Both the position numbers and the translations under genes were made by a program. Under the pieces are notes generated by a model, which was given only the letters and a program-made list of their open reading frames with translations, was not told the origin of the DNA and searched no databases. From NCBI GenBank assembly GCA_905212345.1, contig CAJMEC010000004.1:12943-76942 (forward strand): a DNA stretch of 64,000 bases, written 5' to 3'. Below are positions 45,682 to 55,101 of this stretch, in pieces (the stretch's first letter is position 1; every line of letters starts with the position of its first letter). Origin of the DNA: an uncultured Sutterella sp. Lineage in GTDB: Bacteria; Pseudomonadota; Gammaproteobacteria; Burkholderiales; Burkholderiaceae_F.

Positions 45682-45963
45682 TTTTAATGTTTGGTAAAAA
45701 TTGAAATGATATTTTTATTTTAACAAAGTCACTGCGCTGTTGATGAACTGAACTTTCAGTCTTAGGCGATTTGTCGAAAACACATCCGTAGCCGATTATC
45801 ATCGGCAAGGCAAGTTTTGTTCTTAAAGGGAGCTTTTTAAAATTTTATTGAGTAAAAGAATATTGTGGTAAATTAAAAATATTTACTTATTCCTTTATTA
45901 CAAGGGACTTTGGTAACACCGGCTTTTACGACGCTGATGATCAATGATGAGCGGAGAATAACA

Positions 45964-47166
45964 ATGTCAAACTCAATTAAACTCGCGGCGCTTAATAAAC
46001 ATTCAGCCATCTGTTCGGAAATTGGCCTTTTTAATACACGCTGGGCTGAGTTCGTACAGCACTACCACCGAACAATCTCCGGTTACAGTCAGACACCGTT
46101 AAAAACACTTAAGCAGTTCAGTCAATCATTTGATGTCGGAAATATTTATGTTAAGGACGAAAGTTTTCGTTTTGGTTTAAATGCTTTCAAAGCTTTAGGC
46201 AGTTCCTACTGCATGGCAACACTCTTGGCTGACCGACTCGGATTGCCTCTCAGTCAGATGACATACGAAAAACTGACCACACCGGATGTCAAAAAAAGAC
46301 TGGGCACCTTGACCTTTGTGACTGCCACCGACGGCAACCACGGCAGGGGAGTGGCTTAGAGTGCAAAGACCTTGGGTCACAAAAGTATTGTTTTGATGCC
46401 TAAGGGAACCGCCACAGAGCGCTTGGACAATATTAAAAAACTCGGCGCAAACGCTTCCATCACGCAATACGAATACGATGACACAGTCAAAATGGCCGCT
46501 GAAGTAGCCCGTCAGACGGGTGGCGTATTGGTTCAAGACACCGCATGGGATGGCTATGAAGATATCCCCACCCGGATTATGCAAGGCTATCTGACTTTGG
46601 GCCTTGAGATAATCGAACAGCTAAACGGCGTCACTCCAACGCACATTTTCCTTCAGGCCGGTGTCGGATCCATGGCCGCGGCGGTTGCGGCCTTCTTTGC
46701 TAATTTCTATGGTGAAAATCGTCCGGTCATCACCATTGTCGAGCCCCATGGGGCCGATTGCCTTTATCGTACGGCTTACGCGGACGATGGAGAAATTCAT
46801 GCCTATGAGGGTGAGCTTCAGTCCATTATGGCCGGACTCTGCTGTGGCATTCCCTGCACCGTAGCCTGGCGTTTGCTTAAACATTGCGCCGATTTCTTTG
46901 TTTCGATGCCCGATTCAGTCGCCGCAAACGGAATGCGGATATTAGGGGCCCCGATGGGAGATGATCCCCGGATTATTTCCGGTGAAAGCGGAGCGTCAAC
47001 CTTTGGTTTGGTGTCTGAAATTCTTCGCAAACCGGAAAATCGTTTTATTAAAGACGCCTTAGGGATTGATGCTCAATCCAATATCGTTTGCATTTCCACC
47101 GAAGGCGACACGGATCGGACCAATTACCGTCGAATTGTTTGGGACGGCGCGTACTGTTCCAATTAG
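45964..47166 (+). pseudogene. dpaL: Diaminopropionate ammonia-lyase gene interrupted by an in-frame amber codon
   Basis: The intact enzyme (DpaL/YgeX) is a PLP-dependent lyase turning 2,3-diaminopropionate into pyruvate and ammonia. The frame from ATG 45964 (GGAG upstream) reads SFRFGLNAFKALGSS with the PLP lysine and TATDGNHGRGVA, then hits TAG at 46357-46359. The same frame continues without shift as SAKTLGHKSIVLMPKGTATERL to the natural end at 47166. Relatives have Trp at the stop position (GRGVAW), so a single TGG to TAG change explains it. Every other block is intact (FLQAGVGSMAAAVAAF, ISGESGASTFG), so the mutation looks recent. Internal restart would give a fragment without the PLP lysine. 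Confidence 0.9.
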
Positions 47167-47175
47167 GTTAAAAAA

Positions 47176-47203
47176 TCCCCGCCTCATGACGATGAAGCGG
47201 GGA
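47176..47203. terminator. Hairpin between dpaL and the ABC operon
   Basis: TCCCCGC (47176-47182) pairs with GCGGGGA (47197-47203); A-run upstream supports termination of the minus-strand operon, while the plus-strand U-tract is weak. Confidence 0.6.
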
Positions 47204-47231
47204 CTTGTATTGAAAAGACTGTGAAACGTAA

Positions 47232-47969
47232 TCAGAGCACGCGTTTTAAGAACGCACGCGTACGGGCTTCTTTCGGATTAACTAACACTTCTTCGGGTGA
47301 ACCTTGTTCAACGATGACGCCACCGTCCATGAAAATGACGCGGTCGGCCACTTCGCGGGCGAAAGTGATTTCGTGTGTAACGACGATCATCGTCATGCCA
47401 TCGTCGGCAAGACTTTTCATAACCGCCAACACTTCACCCACCAATTCCGGATCAAGGGCCGAAGTCGGTTCGTCAAATAAAATCACCTTCGGGTCCATGG
47501 CAAGTGTTCGGGCAATGGCGACGCGCTGTTGCTGACCGCCTGAAAGGCGCACTGGGTATTGATCGGCTTTATCGGCCAAACCTACTCGTTCCAAAGTTTC
47601 TAGAGCACGCTTTTGAGCGGCTTCTTTCGATTTACCGCTGACCACCATTTGGCCCAACATCACATTTTCAATGACGGTCTTATGCGGCCAGAGGTTAAAG
47701 CGCTGAAAGACCATGCCTAAGTGTTCCCGGACCTTGTTGATATTTACTTTGCGGTCAGTAATTTCTTGACCGGCCACTTTAATGCAACCCGAGTCCGCGT
47801 CTTCTAATGCATTAATGCAACGAAGCATCGTGGATTTACCCGAACCTGACGGTCCCAACACAACCACTTTTTCACCGCGATGAACAGTAAGATCAATGCC
47901 TTTGAGTACTTCAAGCGGTCCGTAATTTTTGTGCAAATCGCGAATTTCAACAACCACTTCGTTACTCAT
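47232..47969 (-). CDS. Polar amino-acid ABC transporter, ATP-binding subunit
   Basis: The 245-residue ATPase of a GlnQ/HisP-type importer. Walker A is GPSGSGKST, the signature is [13 protein letters not shown], Walker B is [14 protein letters not shown], and the switch His is in [14 protein letters not shown]. It overlaps the permease gene by 4 bases (ATGA). The operon is binding protein, permease, ATPase. It converges on the broken diaminopropionate lyase gene, hinting that the transporter once or still carries a diamino or basic/polar amino acid, but this is inferred from position only. Confidence 0.93.
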   Translation of the reverse strand: MSNEVVVEIRDLHKNYGPLEVLKGIDLTVHRGEKVVVLGPSGSGKSTMLRCINALEDADSGCIKVAGQEITDRKVNINKVREHLGMVFQRFNLWPHKTVIENVMLGQMVVSGKSKEAAQKRALETLERVGLADKADQYPVRLSGGQQQRVAIARTLAMDPKVILFDEPTSALDPELVGEVLAVMKSLADDGMTMIVVTHEITFAREVADRVIFMDGGVIVEQGSPEEVLVNPKEARTRAFLKRVL

Positions 47970-48715
47970 TTGTCATCTCCTTTACCCAAACGTTTTTCCA
48001 TTTCACGGATGAGATAGGCCAAACCCAATGTCATTACCCAGTACATCAAAGAAATGGTGAGGTACGGTTCCCAATAACGCGCCGAAGCACCGGCAACGGT
48101 ACGGGCAGCGTAAGCCAATTCTGTCAAACCAATCGCGGAAACCAATGAGGAGTCCTTCAAAATAGCAATGGCATTATTGCCTAAAGCGGGCAGCATTCGA
48201 CGGAAAGCTTGAGGCATGATGATGTGGCGCATTGTTTGCCACCAGGTCATGCCGATGGATCGAGCGGCTTCCGTTTGACCTTTGTCGAGCGACTGAATGC
48301 CGGCGCGGAAAACTTCACTCATATAAGCGCCGGCATTCAAGGTAATGGCAAAAAAGCCGGCGATAAAAGCGCCGTAGTCACTGCGAAGCTCACGGGCAAG
48401 TGCCCCGTCAATGATGAGACCGTCGACCGGATGAATGAAAATCGGCAAGACAGCAAAGTACATCAAGAAAATCTGAACGAAAAGGGGAGTGCCACGGAAA
48501 AAGCTCACCCAAATGGTCACAGGCCAACGAACGCCGTAATAAAGTATTGTCTTCCAGGGGTCATGTCTGGCGCTGGCCATTCTCGCCATGCCCAAAATCA
48601 TCCCAAGCACAATGCCACAGCAGACGCAACCGATTGTTAATTCAATGGTAATTTCTGCGCCTTCAACGAACAGCGGCCAGTACTCAGCCAATACGTCTAA
48701 ACGAAAACCACCCAT
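47966..48715 (-). CDS. Polar amino-acid ABC transporter, permease subunit
   Basis: A 249-residue inner-membrane permease of the HisMQ/GlnP type with about five membrane spans. The N-terminal [22 protein letters not shown] and the cytoplasmic EAA loop ([33 protein letters not shown]) are characteristic. Only one permease gene is present, so the channel is probably a homodimer. It is separated from the upstream binding-protein gene by an attenuating hairpin and overlaps the ATPase gene. Confidence 0.92.
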   Translation of the reverse strand: MGGFRLDVLAEYWPLFVEGAEITIELTIGCVCCGIVLGMILGMARMASARHDPWKTILYYGVRWPVTIWVSFFRGTPLFVQIFLMYFAVLPIFIHPVDGLIIDGALARELRSDYGAFIAGFFAITLNAGAYMSEVFRAGIQSLDKGQTEAARSIGMTWWQTMRHIIMPQAFRRMLPALGNNAIAILKDSSLVSAIGLTELAYAARTVAGASARYWEPYLTISLMYWVMTLGLAYLIREMEKRLGKGDDK

Positions 48716-48742
48716 TTATTCTTACCTCTTTTATCCGAAAAA

Positions 48743-48772
48743 CCCGACAACGCTTTTGTAAACGCTGTCGGG
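48743..48772 (-). terminator. Intra-operon terminator/attenuator after the binding-protein gene
   Basis: On the minus strand CCCGACAGCG pairs with CGTTGTCGGG (10 positions, one G-T wobble), followed by TTTTT. It lies between the binding-protein gene and the permease gene, so most transcripts would stop here and give excess binding protein. Confidence 0.75.
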
Positions 48773-48797
48773 AACTTTTCTTAAACGTATTTATAAA

Positions 48798-49604
48798 TTA
48801 CTTGATCGGCAATTGAGGAACGGGGGTGTTTTCACCGAACCACTTTTTGTAAACCTTGGCATAAGCGCCCGATTCAATCGTCTTCTTCAAACCGGCGTTG
48901 ATTTGATCGAGCAATTCCTTGTTGCCCTTGCGGACAGCAATACCGAAGTATTGATCTTCAAAGCTCGGATCGCGCGTCATATTAAATTGCTTATCGGGAT
49001 TCTGTGCGGCGTAGTAGGCAAAGACACCGACGTCACCAATGGCGGCGTCAACACCACCGGCGGAGAGTTCTTCCAGAGCCAACGGCGTATTGTCAAAACG
49101 CTTGATGTTCTTGCTGGCCTTGCCGAAAACCTTGGTGGCGGCGATGTCGCCTGCGGAATTAGCCACCACGGACACGTTCTTACCCTTTAAATCGTTGATC
49201 GAATTGATCTTCAAATCCTTTTGCGTAAGAATCAATTGGTGGGCGGCAAAATAAGGCAGCGAGAAATCAACCGCTTCCTGACGTTGGGGCGTAATCGTGA
49301 TGCCGCTCATAATCATGTCACGGTCACCATTTTTGACGGATTCAAAAATGACGCCAAAGAGCGTGTTAATGAATTCCACCTTAAAGCCCTGAGCTTTAGC
49401 TATTTCTTTCATTAAGTCAATATCGAAACCCACAATTTCTTTGTTAGGGGTTTGGAATTCAAACGGACGGTACGTTGCGCCGGTACCCACCGTGTAAGTC
49501 GGGACTTCTTTGGCTGAAGTAGTTTGATCAGCCATCGCGCCGCAGGAAAAACCAGCGCAGGCGAGAGCAATTGAAGCAGAAACGATTAAGTGTTTAAAGG
49601 ACAT
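48798..49604 (-). CDS. Periplasmic amino-acid-binding protein (SBP family 3)
   Basis: A 268-residue solute-binding protein of the GlnH/ArtJ/HisJ type. The signal peptide MSFKHLIVSASIALACAGFSCGAMA has a probable cleavage after AMA; a Cys inside it does not make a proper lipobox. Ligand motifs are present: TGATYRPFEFQTPNKEIVGFDIDLMKEIAKAQG, MSGITITPQRQEAVDFSLPYF and YFGIAVRKGNKELLDQINAGL. It is the first gene of the operon. The family binds polar or basic amino acids; the exact ligand cannot be read. Confidence 0.9.
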   Translation of the reverse strand: MSFKHLIVSASIALACAGFSCGAMADQTTSAKEVPTYTVGTGATYRPFEFQTPNKEIVGFDIDLMKEIAKAQGFKVEFINTLFGVIFESVKNGDRDMIMSGITITPQRQEAVDFSLPYFAAHQLILTQKDLKINSINDLKGKNVSVVANSAGDIAATKVFGKASKNIKRFDNTPLALEELSAGGVDAAIGDVGVFAYYAAQNPDKQFNMTRDPSFEDQYFGIAVRKGNKELLDQINAGLKKTIESGAYAKVYKKWFGENTPVPQLPIK

Positions 49605-49970
49605 ATTGAACTCCGGTATCCAGTGTTTTTATTCATTGGGAAAATTGATTTTCCTTTTTCGAAAATTATGGTGATTTTCCTTTCGCTGACAAGAAGAATT
49701 TTTTCAAATAGATCAAAAAGTTAAGCACTCTTACTTAGTCGAAAAAATGAAAACAAAAGGCATCTTTTTGTCGACATTTTTCGTGCTTTTGGCGGAGAAA
49801 CAAAAAGCTTTTAAAAATGAATAAGTTAACCAAAAGATAAAGACGAACGATTGGCAATGATTGACAAATAAAGGATTTAAATCATAAAAATCAGGTCAGT
49901 TTAAAATACGATTCAAGACTGCCAAAAGGGATGTAGACCGCAAACGTTTTTTCCAAACAGAGCACACCAA
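49605..49970. other. Intergenic region between divergent ABC operon and rarD
   Basis: About 366 AT-rich bases holding both promoters. A near-exact direct repeat, GATTTTCCTTTTTCG and GATTTTCCTTTCGC (about 49648 and 49673), with a 12-base gap lies close to the binding-protein gene and could be a regulator site. No ORF or RNA gene is recognised. Confidence 0.4.
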
Positions 49971-50891
49971 TTGAAGACTTCGAACGAAACTCAAAATAAA
50001 GGATTAACGCTGGGGATTTTCAGCGCCCTGGGGGCCTATTGCATTTGGGGTTTGATTGCCCTTTATTGGAAGTTGCTGACTGAGGCCGATGATGTAGAGA
50101 TCCTCGCCCATCGCATTGTTTGGTCATTGGTCTTTGTGATTGGCCTTTTGATTGTCAAACACCAATTGGGATCAACACTTCGTTTATTAAAAAATCTGTT
50201 CATTGCCCCCAAGGAAAACCATACGTTACTTTTGGTGTTAGCAACAGTTTTTGCCTCAGCGAATTGGTTAGTCAATATTGTCGGCGTCACGGCCGAACGG
50301 GTGGTGGAGTTAAGTTTAGGAACCTTTCTTACACCATTGGCGACCATGGCAATCGGGGTAGTGGTGTTTTCTGAAAAGATTTCTAAAGTCAGACTGGCCG
50401 CCATTGCTCTTGCCGCAATTGGCGTTGCGGTTTTGATTGCCGGCCTGGATCGCTTCCCCTGGATTGCCATTTTGGTGTCTTCCACTTGGGCGACCTACGG
50501 AGCTTTAAAGAAAAAGATTGTGATTGAACCGCTTAAAAGTGTCGCCATTGAGCACATTCTGATGGTCGGACCAGCTTTGGCTTATCTTTTGAGTTCACAG
50601 GGATATTATCTGTCGCATTTTGCCGAGGGCTTTAGCGGGCATCTCAGCTTAGCATTAATGGGCACAGGGATTGTCACATCTGTCCCCATGATCTTGTTTT
50701 CTTTTGCCGCTCAAAGACTGCCCATGACCGTTTTAGGCATCATTCAGTTTTTAAGTCCGGTCTTAACGTTCCTGCTTGGGCTCTTTGTCTTTAAAGAACC
50801 GGTGACGACAGCAGAATTCGTCGCGTTAGGTTGTATTCTTTGTGCTGTAAGTCTCTATATTTTAGGCAATCAGCGTGCGCAGACAGGTTAA
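49971..50891 (+). CDS. rarD: RarD/EamA-family transporter
   Basis: An inner-membrane protein of 306 residues with about ten hydrophobic segments in two EamA repeats. The start FSALGAYCIWGLIALYWKLL and ILAHRIVWSLVFVIGLL are RarD hallmarks. RarD was named from chloramphenicol sensitivity, but natural substrates are not settled; amino acids or metabolites are likely. No ATG exists near the beginning of homology; TTG at 49971 is the best start and has no clear Shine-Dalgarno, so initiation is uncertain. It has no operon partner. Confidence 0.85.
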   Translation: MKTSNETQNKGLTLGIFSALGAYCIWGLIALYWKLLTEADDVEILAHRIVWSLVFVIGLLIVKHQLGSTLRLLKNLFIAPKENHTLLLVLATVFASANWLVNIVGVTAERVVELSLGTFLTPLATMAIGVVVFSEKISKVRLAAIALAAIGVAVLIAGLDRFPWIAILVSSTWATYGALKKKIVIEPLKSVAIEHILMVGPALAYLLSSQGYYLSHFAEGFSGHLSLALMGTGIVTSVPMILFSFAAQRLPMTVLGIIQFLSPVLTFLLGLFVFKEPVTTAEFVALGCILCAVSLYILGNQRAQTG

Positions 50892-51083
50892 AACAGCTGC
50901 GGAGCCTGACCGCCGCCGATATAGTGAATATCGGACGACGTCCAATCAGTCTCAACTCATGCATTGATAGAAAGTTTCCAGAACTAGCACCGCGCTGTTA
51001 ATTTAATGGCCAAGTAGCTAAATAATTTAAAAATTTTTTCTTATTTCAAAATCAGCTCAAAAGCTGCCCGTAAAAATCGGAGT

Positions 51084-51665
51084 CTAAGCAAAGATTGTGT
51101 ATGTGCAGTACAAAAGGGCAATGGCTAAGACAGTGTTGACAAATTTTGAGTAACGAGAAAACAGTATTGAGAATATTGCACCGAACGCAGACCACAAAAG
51201 CGTAAAGCCAAAACCAATAAAGGCTAAAAGAAGAGCGAATCCGATTAATGCGCGAGCTTCCCCATGATATATCGGCAGTATGTAGGTCTGCATGCTCAAT
51301 ATACAGTAGATGTAAATTTTGACATTGACAAACTGAAGAATCGCTCCGGACCAAAAACTATCTGATTGCATCGATTGAGCTAAATCAGAACCGCTTTGAT
51401 AGATTTGCCAGGAAAGCCAGACTAAATACAATCCGCCAATAATCTGCAATGGACGAATCAAAGAAGGAATCAGTGAAGCAAGTACTTCGCAGAAAAAAGT
51501 ACAAATTAACATCACCAAGCTGAAACCAAATAAAATACCAAAATTGAAAGGTAATGAAGCAACAAAGCCTTTGCGTGTGCCGTTTGCCATTGACATAATA
51601 TTGTTGGGGCCAGGCGTCACGGCCGTGATTACTGCATAAGTAAGAAAGGAGTGCCAGTCGAACAT
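51084..51665 (-). CDS. LysE-family exporter
   Basis: A 193-residue inner-membrane exporter with about six spans. The family signature is YAVITAVTPGPNNIMSMANGTRKGF. The second block reads FWSGAILQFVNVKIYIYCIL, where NVK replaces the common NPK. The ATG at 51665 has GGAG six bases upstream. It is divergent from an XRE-cupin regulator 45 bases away, a common arrangement in which the regulator senses the exported metabolite. It is more AT-rich than the other LysE gene at 9.3 kb. Confidence 0.87.
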   Translation of the reverse strand: MFDWHSFLTYAVITAVTPGPNNIMSMANGTRKGFVASLPFNFGILFGFSLVMLICTFFCEVLASLIPSLIRPLQIIGGLYLVWLSWQIYQSGSDLAQSMQSDSFWSGAILQFVNVKIYIYCILSMQTYILPIYHGEARALIGFALLLAFIGFGFTLLWSAFGAIFSILFSRYSKFVNTVLAIALLYCTYTIFA

Positions 51666-51710
51666 TGCAATCTCCAAATTTCCCATATATTAATATAATA
51701 TATCAATATA

Positions 51711-52268
51711 ATGAAAAAAGACGCGGAAATATTGTTCTTATCGGAAAATCTCAAAAGATTGAGAAGAGATAAAAAATTGACTTTGGAAGTCACTTCTCAG
51801 TTGACGGGAGTTTCAAAAAGCATGCTTGCCCAAATCGAGCAGGGTAAAGTCAGCCCGACGATTTCTGTTTTATGGAAAATTTGCAATGGGTTGAAAGTTT
51901 CTTTTACATCACTGATGGAGTCTACCGCCCGAGAGACACAAGTGATTCGTCTTGAAGAACAACAACCTTTATCGCAAGATGACGGTCGGTACCTAAACTA
52001 TCCGATATTTATTTTTGATGAAAGAACACGTTTTGAAACGTACAGAATCGTAATCAAAAAAAACGGAAAACTAACTTCTGAGCCGCATCTAAAAGGAACA
52101 GAAGAGTATTTGACGGTTTTTCGGGGAAGTGTAAGGATTACAGCCAACGATCAGGTATTTGAATTAAAGGCTGGAGACTCTATTGCTTTTAAAGCAGATT
52201 GCAACCATAGTTATGAAAATATTGGGCAAGAAGATGTCGAATTAAGTATGTTGATCTATTACTCATAG
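51711..52268 (+). CDS. XRE-family regulator with cupin domain
   Basis: A 185-residue transcriptional regulator. The HTH is at about 8-65 (LSENLKRLRRDKKLTLEVTSQLTGVSKSMLAQIEQGKVSPTI, split over two lines of the helix pair). The C-terminal cupin (about 105-180) shows EPHLKGTEEYLTVFRGSVRI and DSIAFKADCNHSYENIG, a small-molecule or metal pocket. It likely regulates the divergent LysE exporter. The intergenic 45 bases are nearly all A and T (imperfect dyad around 51685-51703; TATAAT at 51694-51699). There is no Shine-Dalgarno, and the transcript leader would be only a few bases. Confidence 0.88.
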   Translation: MKKDAEILFLSENLKRLRRDKKLTLEVTSQLTGVSKSMLAQIEQGKVSPTISVLWKICNGLKVSFTSLMESTARETQVIRLEEQQPLSQDDGRYLNYPIFIFDERTRFETYRIVIKKNGKLTSEPHLKGTEEYLTVFRGSVRITANDQVFELKAGDSIAFKADCNHSYENIGQEDVELSMLIYYS

Positions 52269-52582
52269 AAAAGTTTGGGCGCGCTTTGATTTAATAATAA
52301 CTTCGCTTTGGAAAAGAGGATATCGGCTGCAACCAATACAAAGTAATCAAAATTTTCGCGCCTCAAGCGGCTGTTTAACTCTGTTTTTTAAATAAACCGC
52401 CCGGAGCGCATAACCTTTCCTTTTGAGATTATCTTTTAATACAGAGTTTTCTCCTTTTTTTCTCAAATACTCGTACCAAATGTAGGTGTTTTCCCACCTT
52501 GTGCCTAAGTAAAAGTTCTTACACAATATCTACCGACCAGAGTTTACTCTCCACGTCACTTCTAAAATTGAGGAGTTTTAAA
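52269..52582. other. Intergenic region upstream of the asparaginase gene
   Basis: About 314 bases with no ORF. It should hold the asparaginase promoter; no convincing -35/-10 pair or regulator site was identified. GAGGAG lies at 52570-52575. Confidence 0.4.
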
Positions 52583-53641
52583 ATGAAAAAGACCTTGCTT
52601 GCAGCCGCCTTGGCCTTATCTTTAGCCGGCAGCGCCCTTGCCGCTCAATTGCCTAACGTTGCCATTTTGGCCACGGGTGGCACGATTGCCGGCACAGCCG
52701 CTTCCAGCACCCAAGTGACCGGATACAAGGCCGGTGACCTTGCCATTCAAACCTTGATTGATGCCGTTCCCGCTATCAAAGACTTTGCGAATGTCTCCGG
52801 TGAACAAATCGTCAAAATCAGCTCCAATAACATGACCGATGACGTGCTCTTAAAGCTCGCGAAGCGTTGCAACGAATTATTGGCTGATCCGAAGATTGCC
52901 GGTATTGTGATTACGCACGGCACCGATACGCTTGAAGAAACCGCTTATTTCTTAAACCTCACGGTTAAGAGCAAGAAGCCTGTGGTGCTCGTTGGCTCCA
53001 TGCGTCCCGCCACAGCCATCTCCGCCGACGGCCCGATGAATCTTTTAAATGCCGTGAAGTTGGCTGCCGACCCGAATGCTCAGGATCGCGGTGTTTTGAT
53101 TGCTTTGAACGACCAAATCAATTCTGCACGCGAAGGCACGAAGACCAATACCACCAACGTGGATACCTTCCAAGCTCCGACCTTGGGTCTTTTGGGATAT
53201 GTCGCCGGCGGTCAAAACTATTTCTTGCGCGATACGACGATGAAGCACACGCATGAAACGGAATTCGATGTGAGCAAACTCGATAAGCTTCCGCGTGTGG
53301 ACATTGTTTACTCTCACGCCAATGATGACTCCGTCTTAGTCGACGCCGCTGTTAAGGCCGGCGCAAAGGGCATCATCTCCGCTGGTTCCGGTAACGGTTC
53401 CATCCATCAGGACACGGAAGTGGGCTTGGCCAACGCTGTGAAGAAGGGCGTTGTGGTTGTCCGCTCCAGCCGCACGGGCAGCGGTATCGTCACCCCCTCA
53501 GGTCCTGATGATAAGTACACCAAGGCCGGTTTCTTAAACGGTTACTCCTTGAATCCGCAAAAAGCTCGTTTGCTCTTGCAATTGGCTTTGACCAAGACAA
53601 ATGATCCGAAGAAGATTCAAGAGATGTTTATGAAGTATTAA
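52583..53641 (+). CDS. ansB: Periplasmic type II L-asparaginase
   Basis: Hydrolyses asparagine to aspartate and ammonia outside the cytoplasm. The 352-residue precursor has a signal peptide (MKKTLLAAALALSLAGSALA, cleaved after ALA). The nucleophilic Thr lies in ILATGGTIAGTA and the second catalytic Thr-Asp pair in THGTDTLEETAYF, followed by SMRPATAISADGPMNL. The ATG at 52583 begins the signal peptide, with GAGGAG 8 bases upstream; the frame extends 84 bases further without sense. Highly biased codons suggest strong expression. In anaerobes AnsB feeds aspartate into fumarate respiration, and the DAACS symporter at 38.5 kb could import the product. Confidence 0.95.
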   Translation: MKKTLLAAALALSLAGSALAAQLPNVAILATGGTIAGTAASSTQVTGYKAGDLAIQTLIDAVPAIKDFANVSGEQIVKISSNNMTDDVLLKLAKRCNELLADPKIAGIVITHGTDTLEETAYFLNLTVKSKKPVVLVGSMRPATAISADGPMNLLNAVKLAADPNAQDRGVLIALNDQINSAREGTKTNTTNVDTFQAPTLGLLGYVAGGQNYFLRDTTMKHTHETEFDVSKLDKLPRVDIVYSHANDDSVLVDAAVKAGAKGIISAGSGNGSIHQDTEVGLANAVKKGVVVVRSSRTGSGIVTPSGPDDKYTKAGFLNGYSLNPQKARLLLQLALTKTNDPKKIQEMFMKY

Positions 53642-53674
53642 TGAACTGCTTGAATAGTCTCTGACTATTCCGTC

Positions 53675-53711
53675 AAAAGCTCCGAAGTTGACAAAATTTC
53701 GGAGCTTTTTT
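53675..53711. terminator. Terminator after ansB (bidirectional)
   Basis: AAAAGCTCCGAA (53675-53686) pairs with TTCGGAGCTTTT, followed by more T. It sits between convergent genes. Confidence 0.85.
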
Positions 53712-53722
53712 AACTTAAATTA

Positions 53723-54289
53723 TTACTTCAAAAGATCGACTTTTAACTTGGTATCAATGGGCTTGGCGCCTAGCCAGATTTTTAAAACAGCTTGATAAAG
53801 TTTAAGACCGCCGATTTTTTCTCCGATCAACTTGCCGTTCACACTGACACTCGTTGAGCGCTTATCAGAGAAATCAAAATCCACTCTATCGCCTTTTTTC
53901 ACATCGCCGATCAAATTCATCACCTCAACCAGGGACTGCAATTCGGACTTGAGCTTTTCTCTTTCTATTTCGGTCGTATTATCCGAAATTCCATCTTTAA
54001 GCGCATCAACGAAGTCCGCCGCATCCACATCGCGTTCCAGCACCAAGCGAACGCTCTTCGGCCCACTCATCTCAATAACTGTATTTGCATCATTGGACTT
54101 CTGTGTTAAATAAAGGCCGGCAGAATAAACATCTACAAAAAAGATCTCGCGCAGACCGGCGCCGTTTAAAACGAGTTCCGTACCTTCTTTTGTTAATTTA
54201 TCCGCAAATTGGCTGGAGCCCACTTGAACGGCGGCCATAGCAGAACCTGCCATCAAACAACAAGAAATCGAAATTAAAAGCTTTTTCAT
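53723..54289 (-). CDS. Exported chalcone isomerase-like protein
   Basis: A 188-residue protein with a signal peptide (MKKLLISISCCLMAGSAMA, cleavage after AMA) and a chalcone isomerase-like fold: GTELVLNGAGLREIFFVDVYSAGLYL, VRLVLERDVDAADFVDALKDGI and KKGDRVDFDFSD. Bacterial members of this family are periplasmic, lack the plant catalytic set and probably bind fatty acids or other hydrophobic ligands. The ATG at 54289 is preferred over a TTG two codons upstream. There is no operon partner. Confidence 0.82.
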   Translation of the reverse strand: MKKLLISISCCLMAGSAMAAVQVGSSQFADKLTKEGTELVLNGAGLREIFFVDVYSAGLYLTQKSNDANTVIEMSGPKSVRLVLERDVDAADFVDALKDGISDNTTEIEREKLKSELQSLVEVMNLIGDVKKGDRVDFDFSDKRSTSVSVNGKLIGEKIGGLKLYQAVLKIWLGAKPIDTKLKVDLLK

Positions 54290-54389
54290 TATCAAATTGA
54301 AATGAGTTGATACAAAGTCGTGATTTTAGACATGTTTTAATCTAAAAGGTCTGACCTAAAATCAGTAAAAAAGAGGAGGGGGATATGTC

Positions 54390-55064
54390 ATGGTTATTTC
54401 CGTGCATGTGACCGATCATAACAGGCGTTATACAACAGGCGAAGAGATTGCCAATGCTGTTACGCATGGTATTGCGGCTTTAATGAGCATCGCCGGTTTA
54501 GCAATTTTAGTCGGCTTTGCTGTTGCCTACTCGGGCTCTCCAACGGTCATTACCGCAGTCAGCGTATTTGGCGCAAGCATGATCTTTCTATACGTTGCCT
54601 CGACGCTTTATCACGCCATTCCCAATCCTAAAGCCAAACGAATCCTGCAACGGCTTGACCATTCAATGATTTATGTCCTGATTGCCGGCAGCTACACACC
54701 GTTTTGTTTAGTAACGCTTGAAGGAGTAACAGGTATTGCTCTTTGTATTGCGGTTTGGGCCATTGCGCTCGCCGGTATCGCATTACAAGGTGTTTTAATC
54801 AAAAAGAGTAAATGGCTTAATTCGCTTTTGTACCTGGCGATGGGCTGGTTAGTTATTCTGGTCATTGAGCCATTGATAGAAAATCTTGCAAACGGGGGAT
54901 TGTGGTTGTTGACCGCTGGTGGCTTGTCATATAGTCTTGGCGTGATCTTTTACATCTGGAAATCGATTCCCTATAGTCACGCAATATGGCACGTTTTTGT
55001 TTTTGCCGGCACTGTTCTACAGTTTCTTGCAGTATTACTGTACGTTATTCCTGTATTTCACTAA
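54390..55064 (+). CDS. Hemolysin III family (PAQR-type) membrane protein
   Basis: A 224-residue seven-pass membrane protein of the HlyIII/YqfA family. The conserved metal-binding positions are visible: STLYHAIPNPKAKRILQRLDHSMIYVLIAGSYTPF spans the first His and the D-H pair, and SHAIWHVFVF near the C-terminus supplies the other histidines. Despite the name, these proteins are mostly chromosomal, and are linked to membrane lipid homeostasis or unknown hydrolase activity rather than toxicity. GAGGAGGGGG precedes the ATG. Confidence 0.88.
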   Translation: MVISVHVTDHNRRYTTGEEIANAVTHGIAALMSIAGLAILVGFAVAYSGSPTVITAVSVFGASMIFLYVASTLYHAIPNPKAKRILQRLDHSMIYVLIAGSYTPFCLVTLEGVTGIALCIAVWAIALAGIALQGVLIKKSKWLNSLLYLAMGWLVILVIEPLIENLANGGLWLLTAGGLSYSLGVIFYIWKSIPYSHAIWHVFVFAGTVLQFLAVLLYVIPVFH

Positions 55065-55077
55065 TAAGAAATAATTA

Positions 55078-55095
55078 GGCCCGCAACAGCGGGCC
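55078..55095. terminator. Hairpin between HlyIII-type gene and nrdG
   Basis: GGCCCGC and GCGGGCC form a 7-bp GC stem with AACA loop, followed by GTGATTTTATT. It lies between convergent genes. Confidence 0.7.
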
Positions 55096-55101
55096 GTGAT
55101 T

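Noticed and set aside
46372..47166. Second half of dpaL as an independent gene
   Set aside because: It lacks the PLP lysine and a start codon with ribosome-binding site, and continues the upstream frame without shift.
50916..50934. CCGATAT/ATATCGG hairpin after rarD as terminator
   Set aside because: The stem is only 7 bp with AT-rich inner pairs and no T-run follows on either strand.
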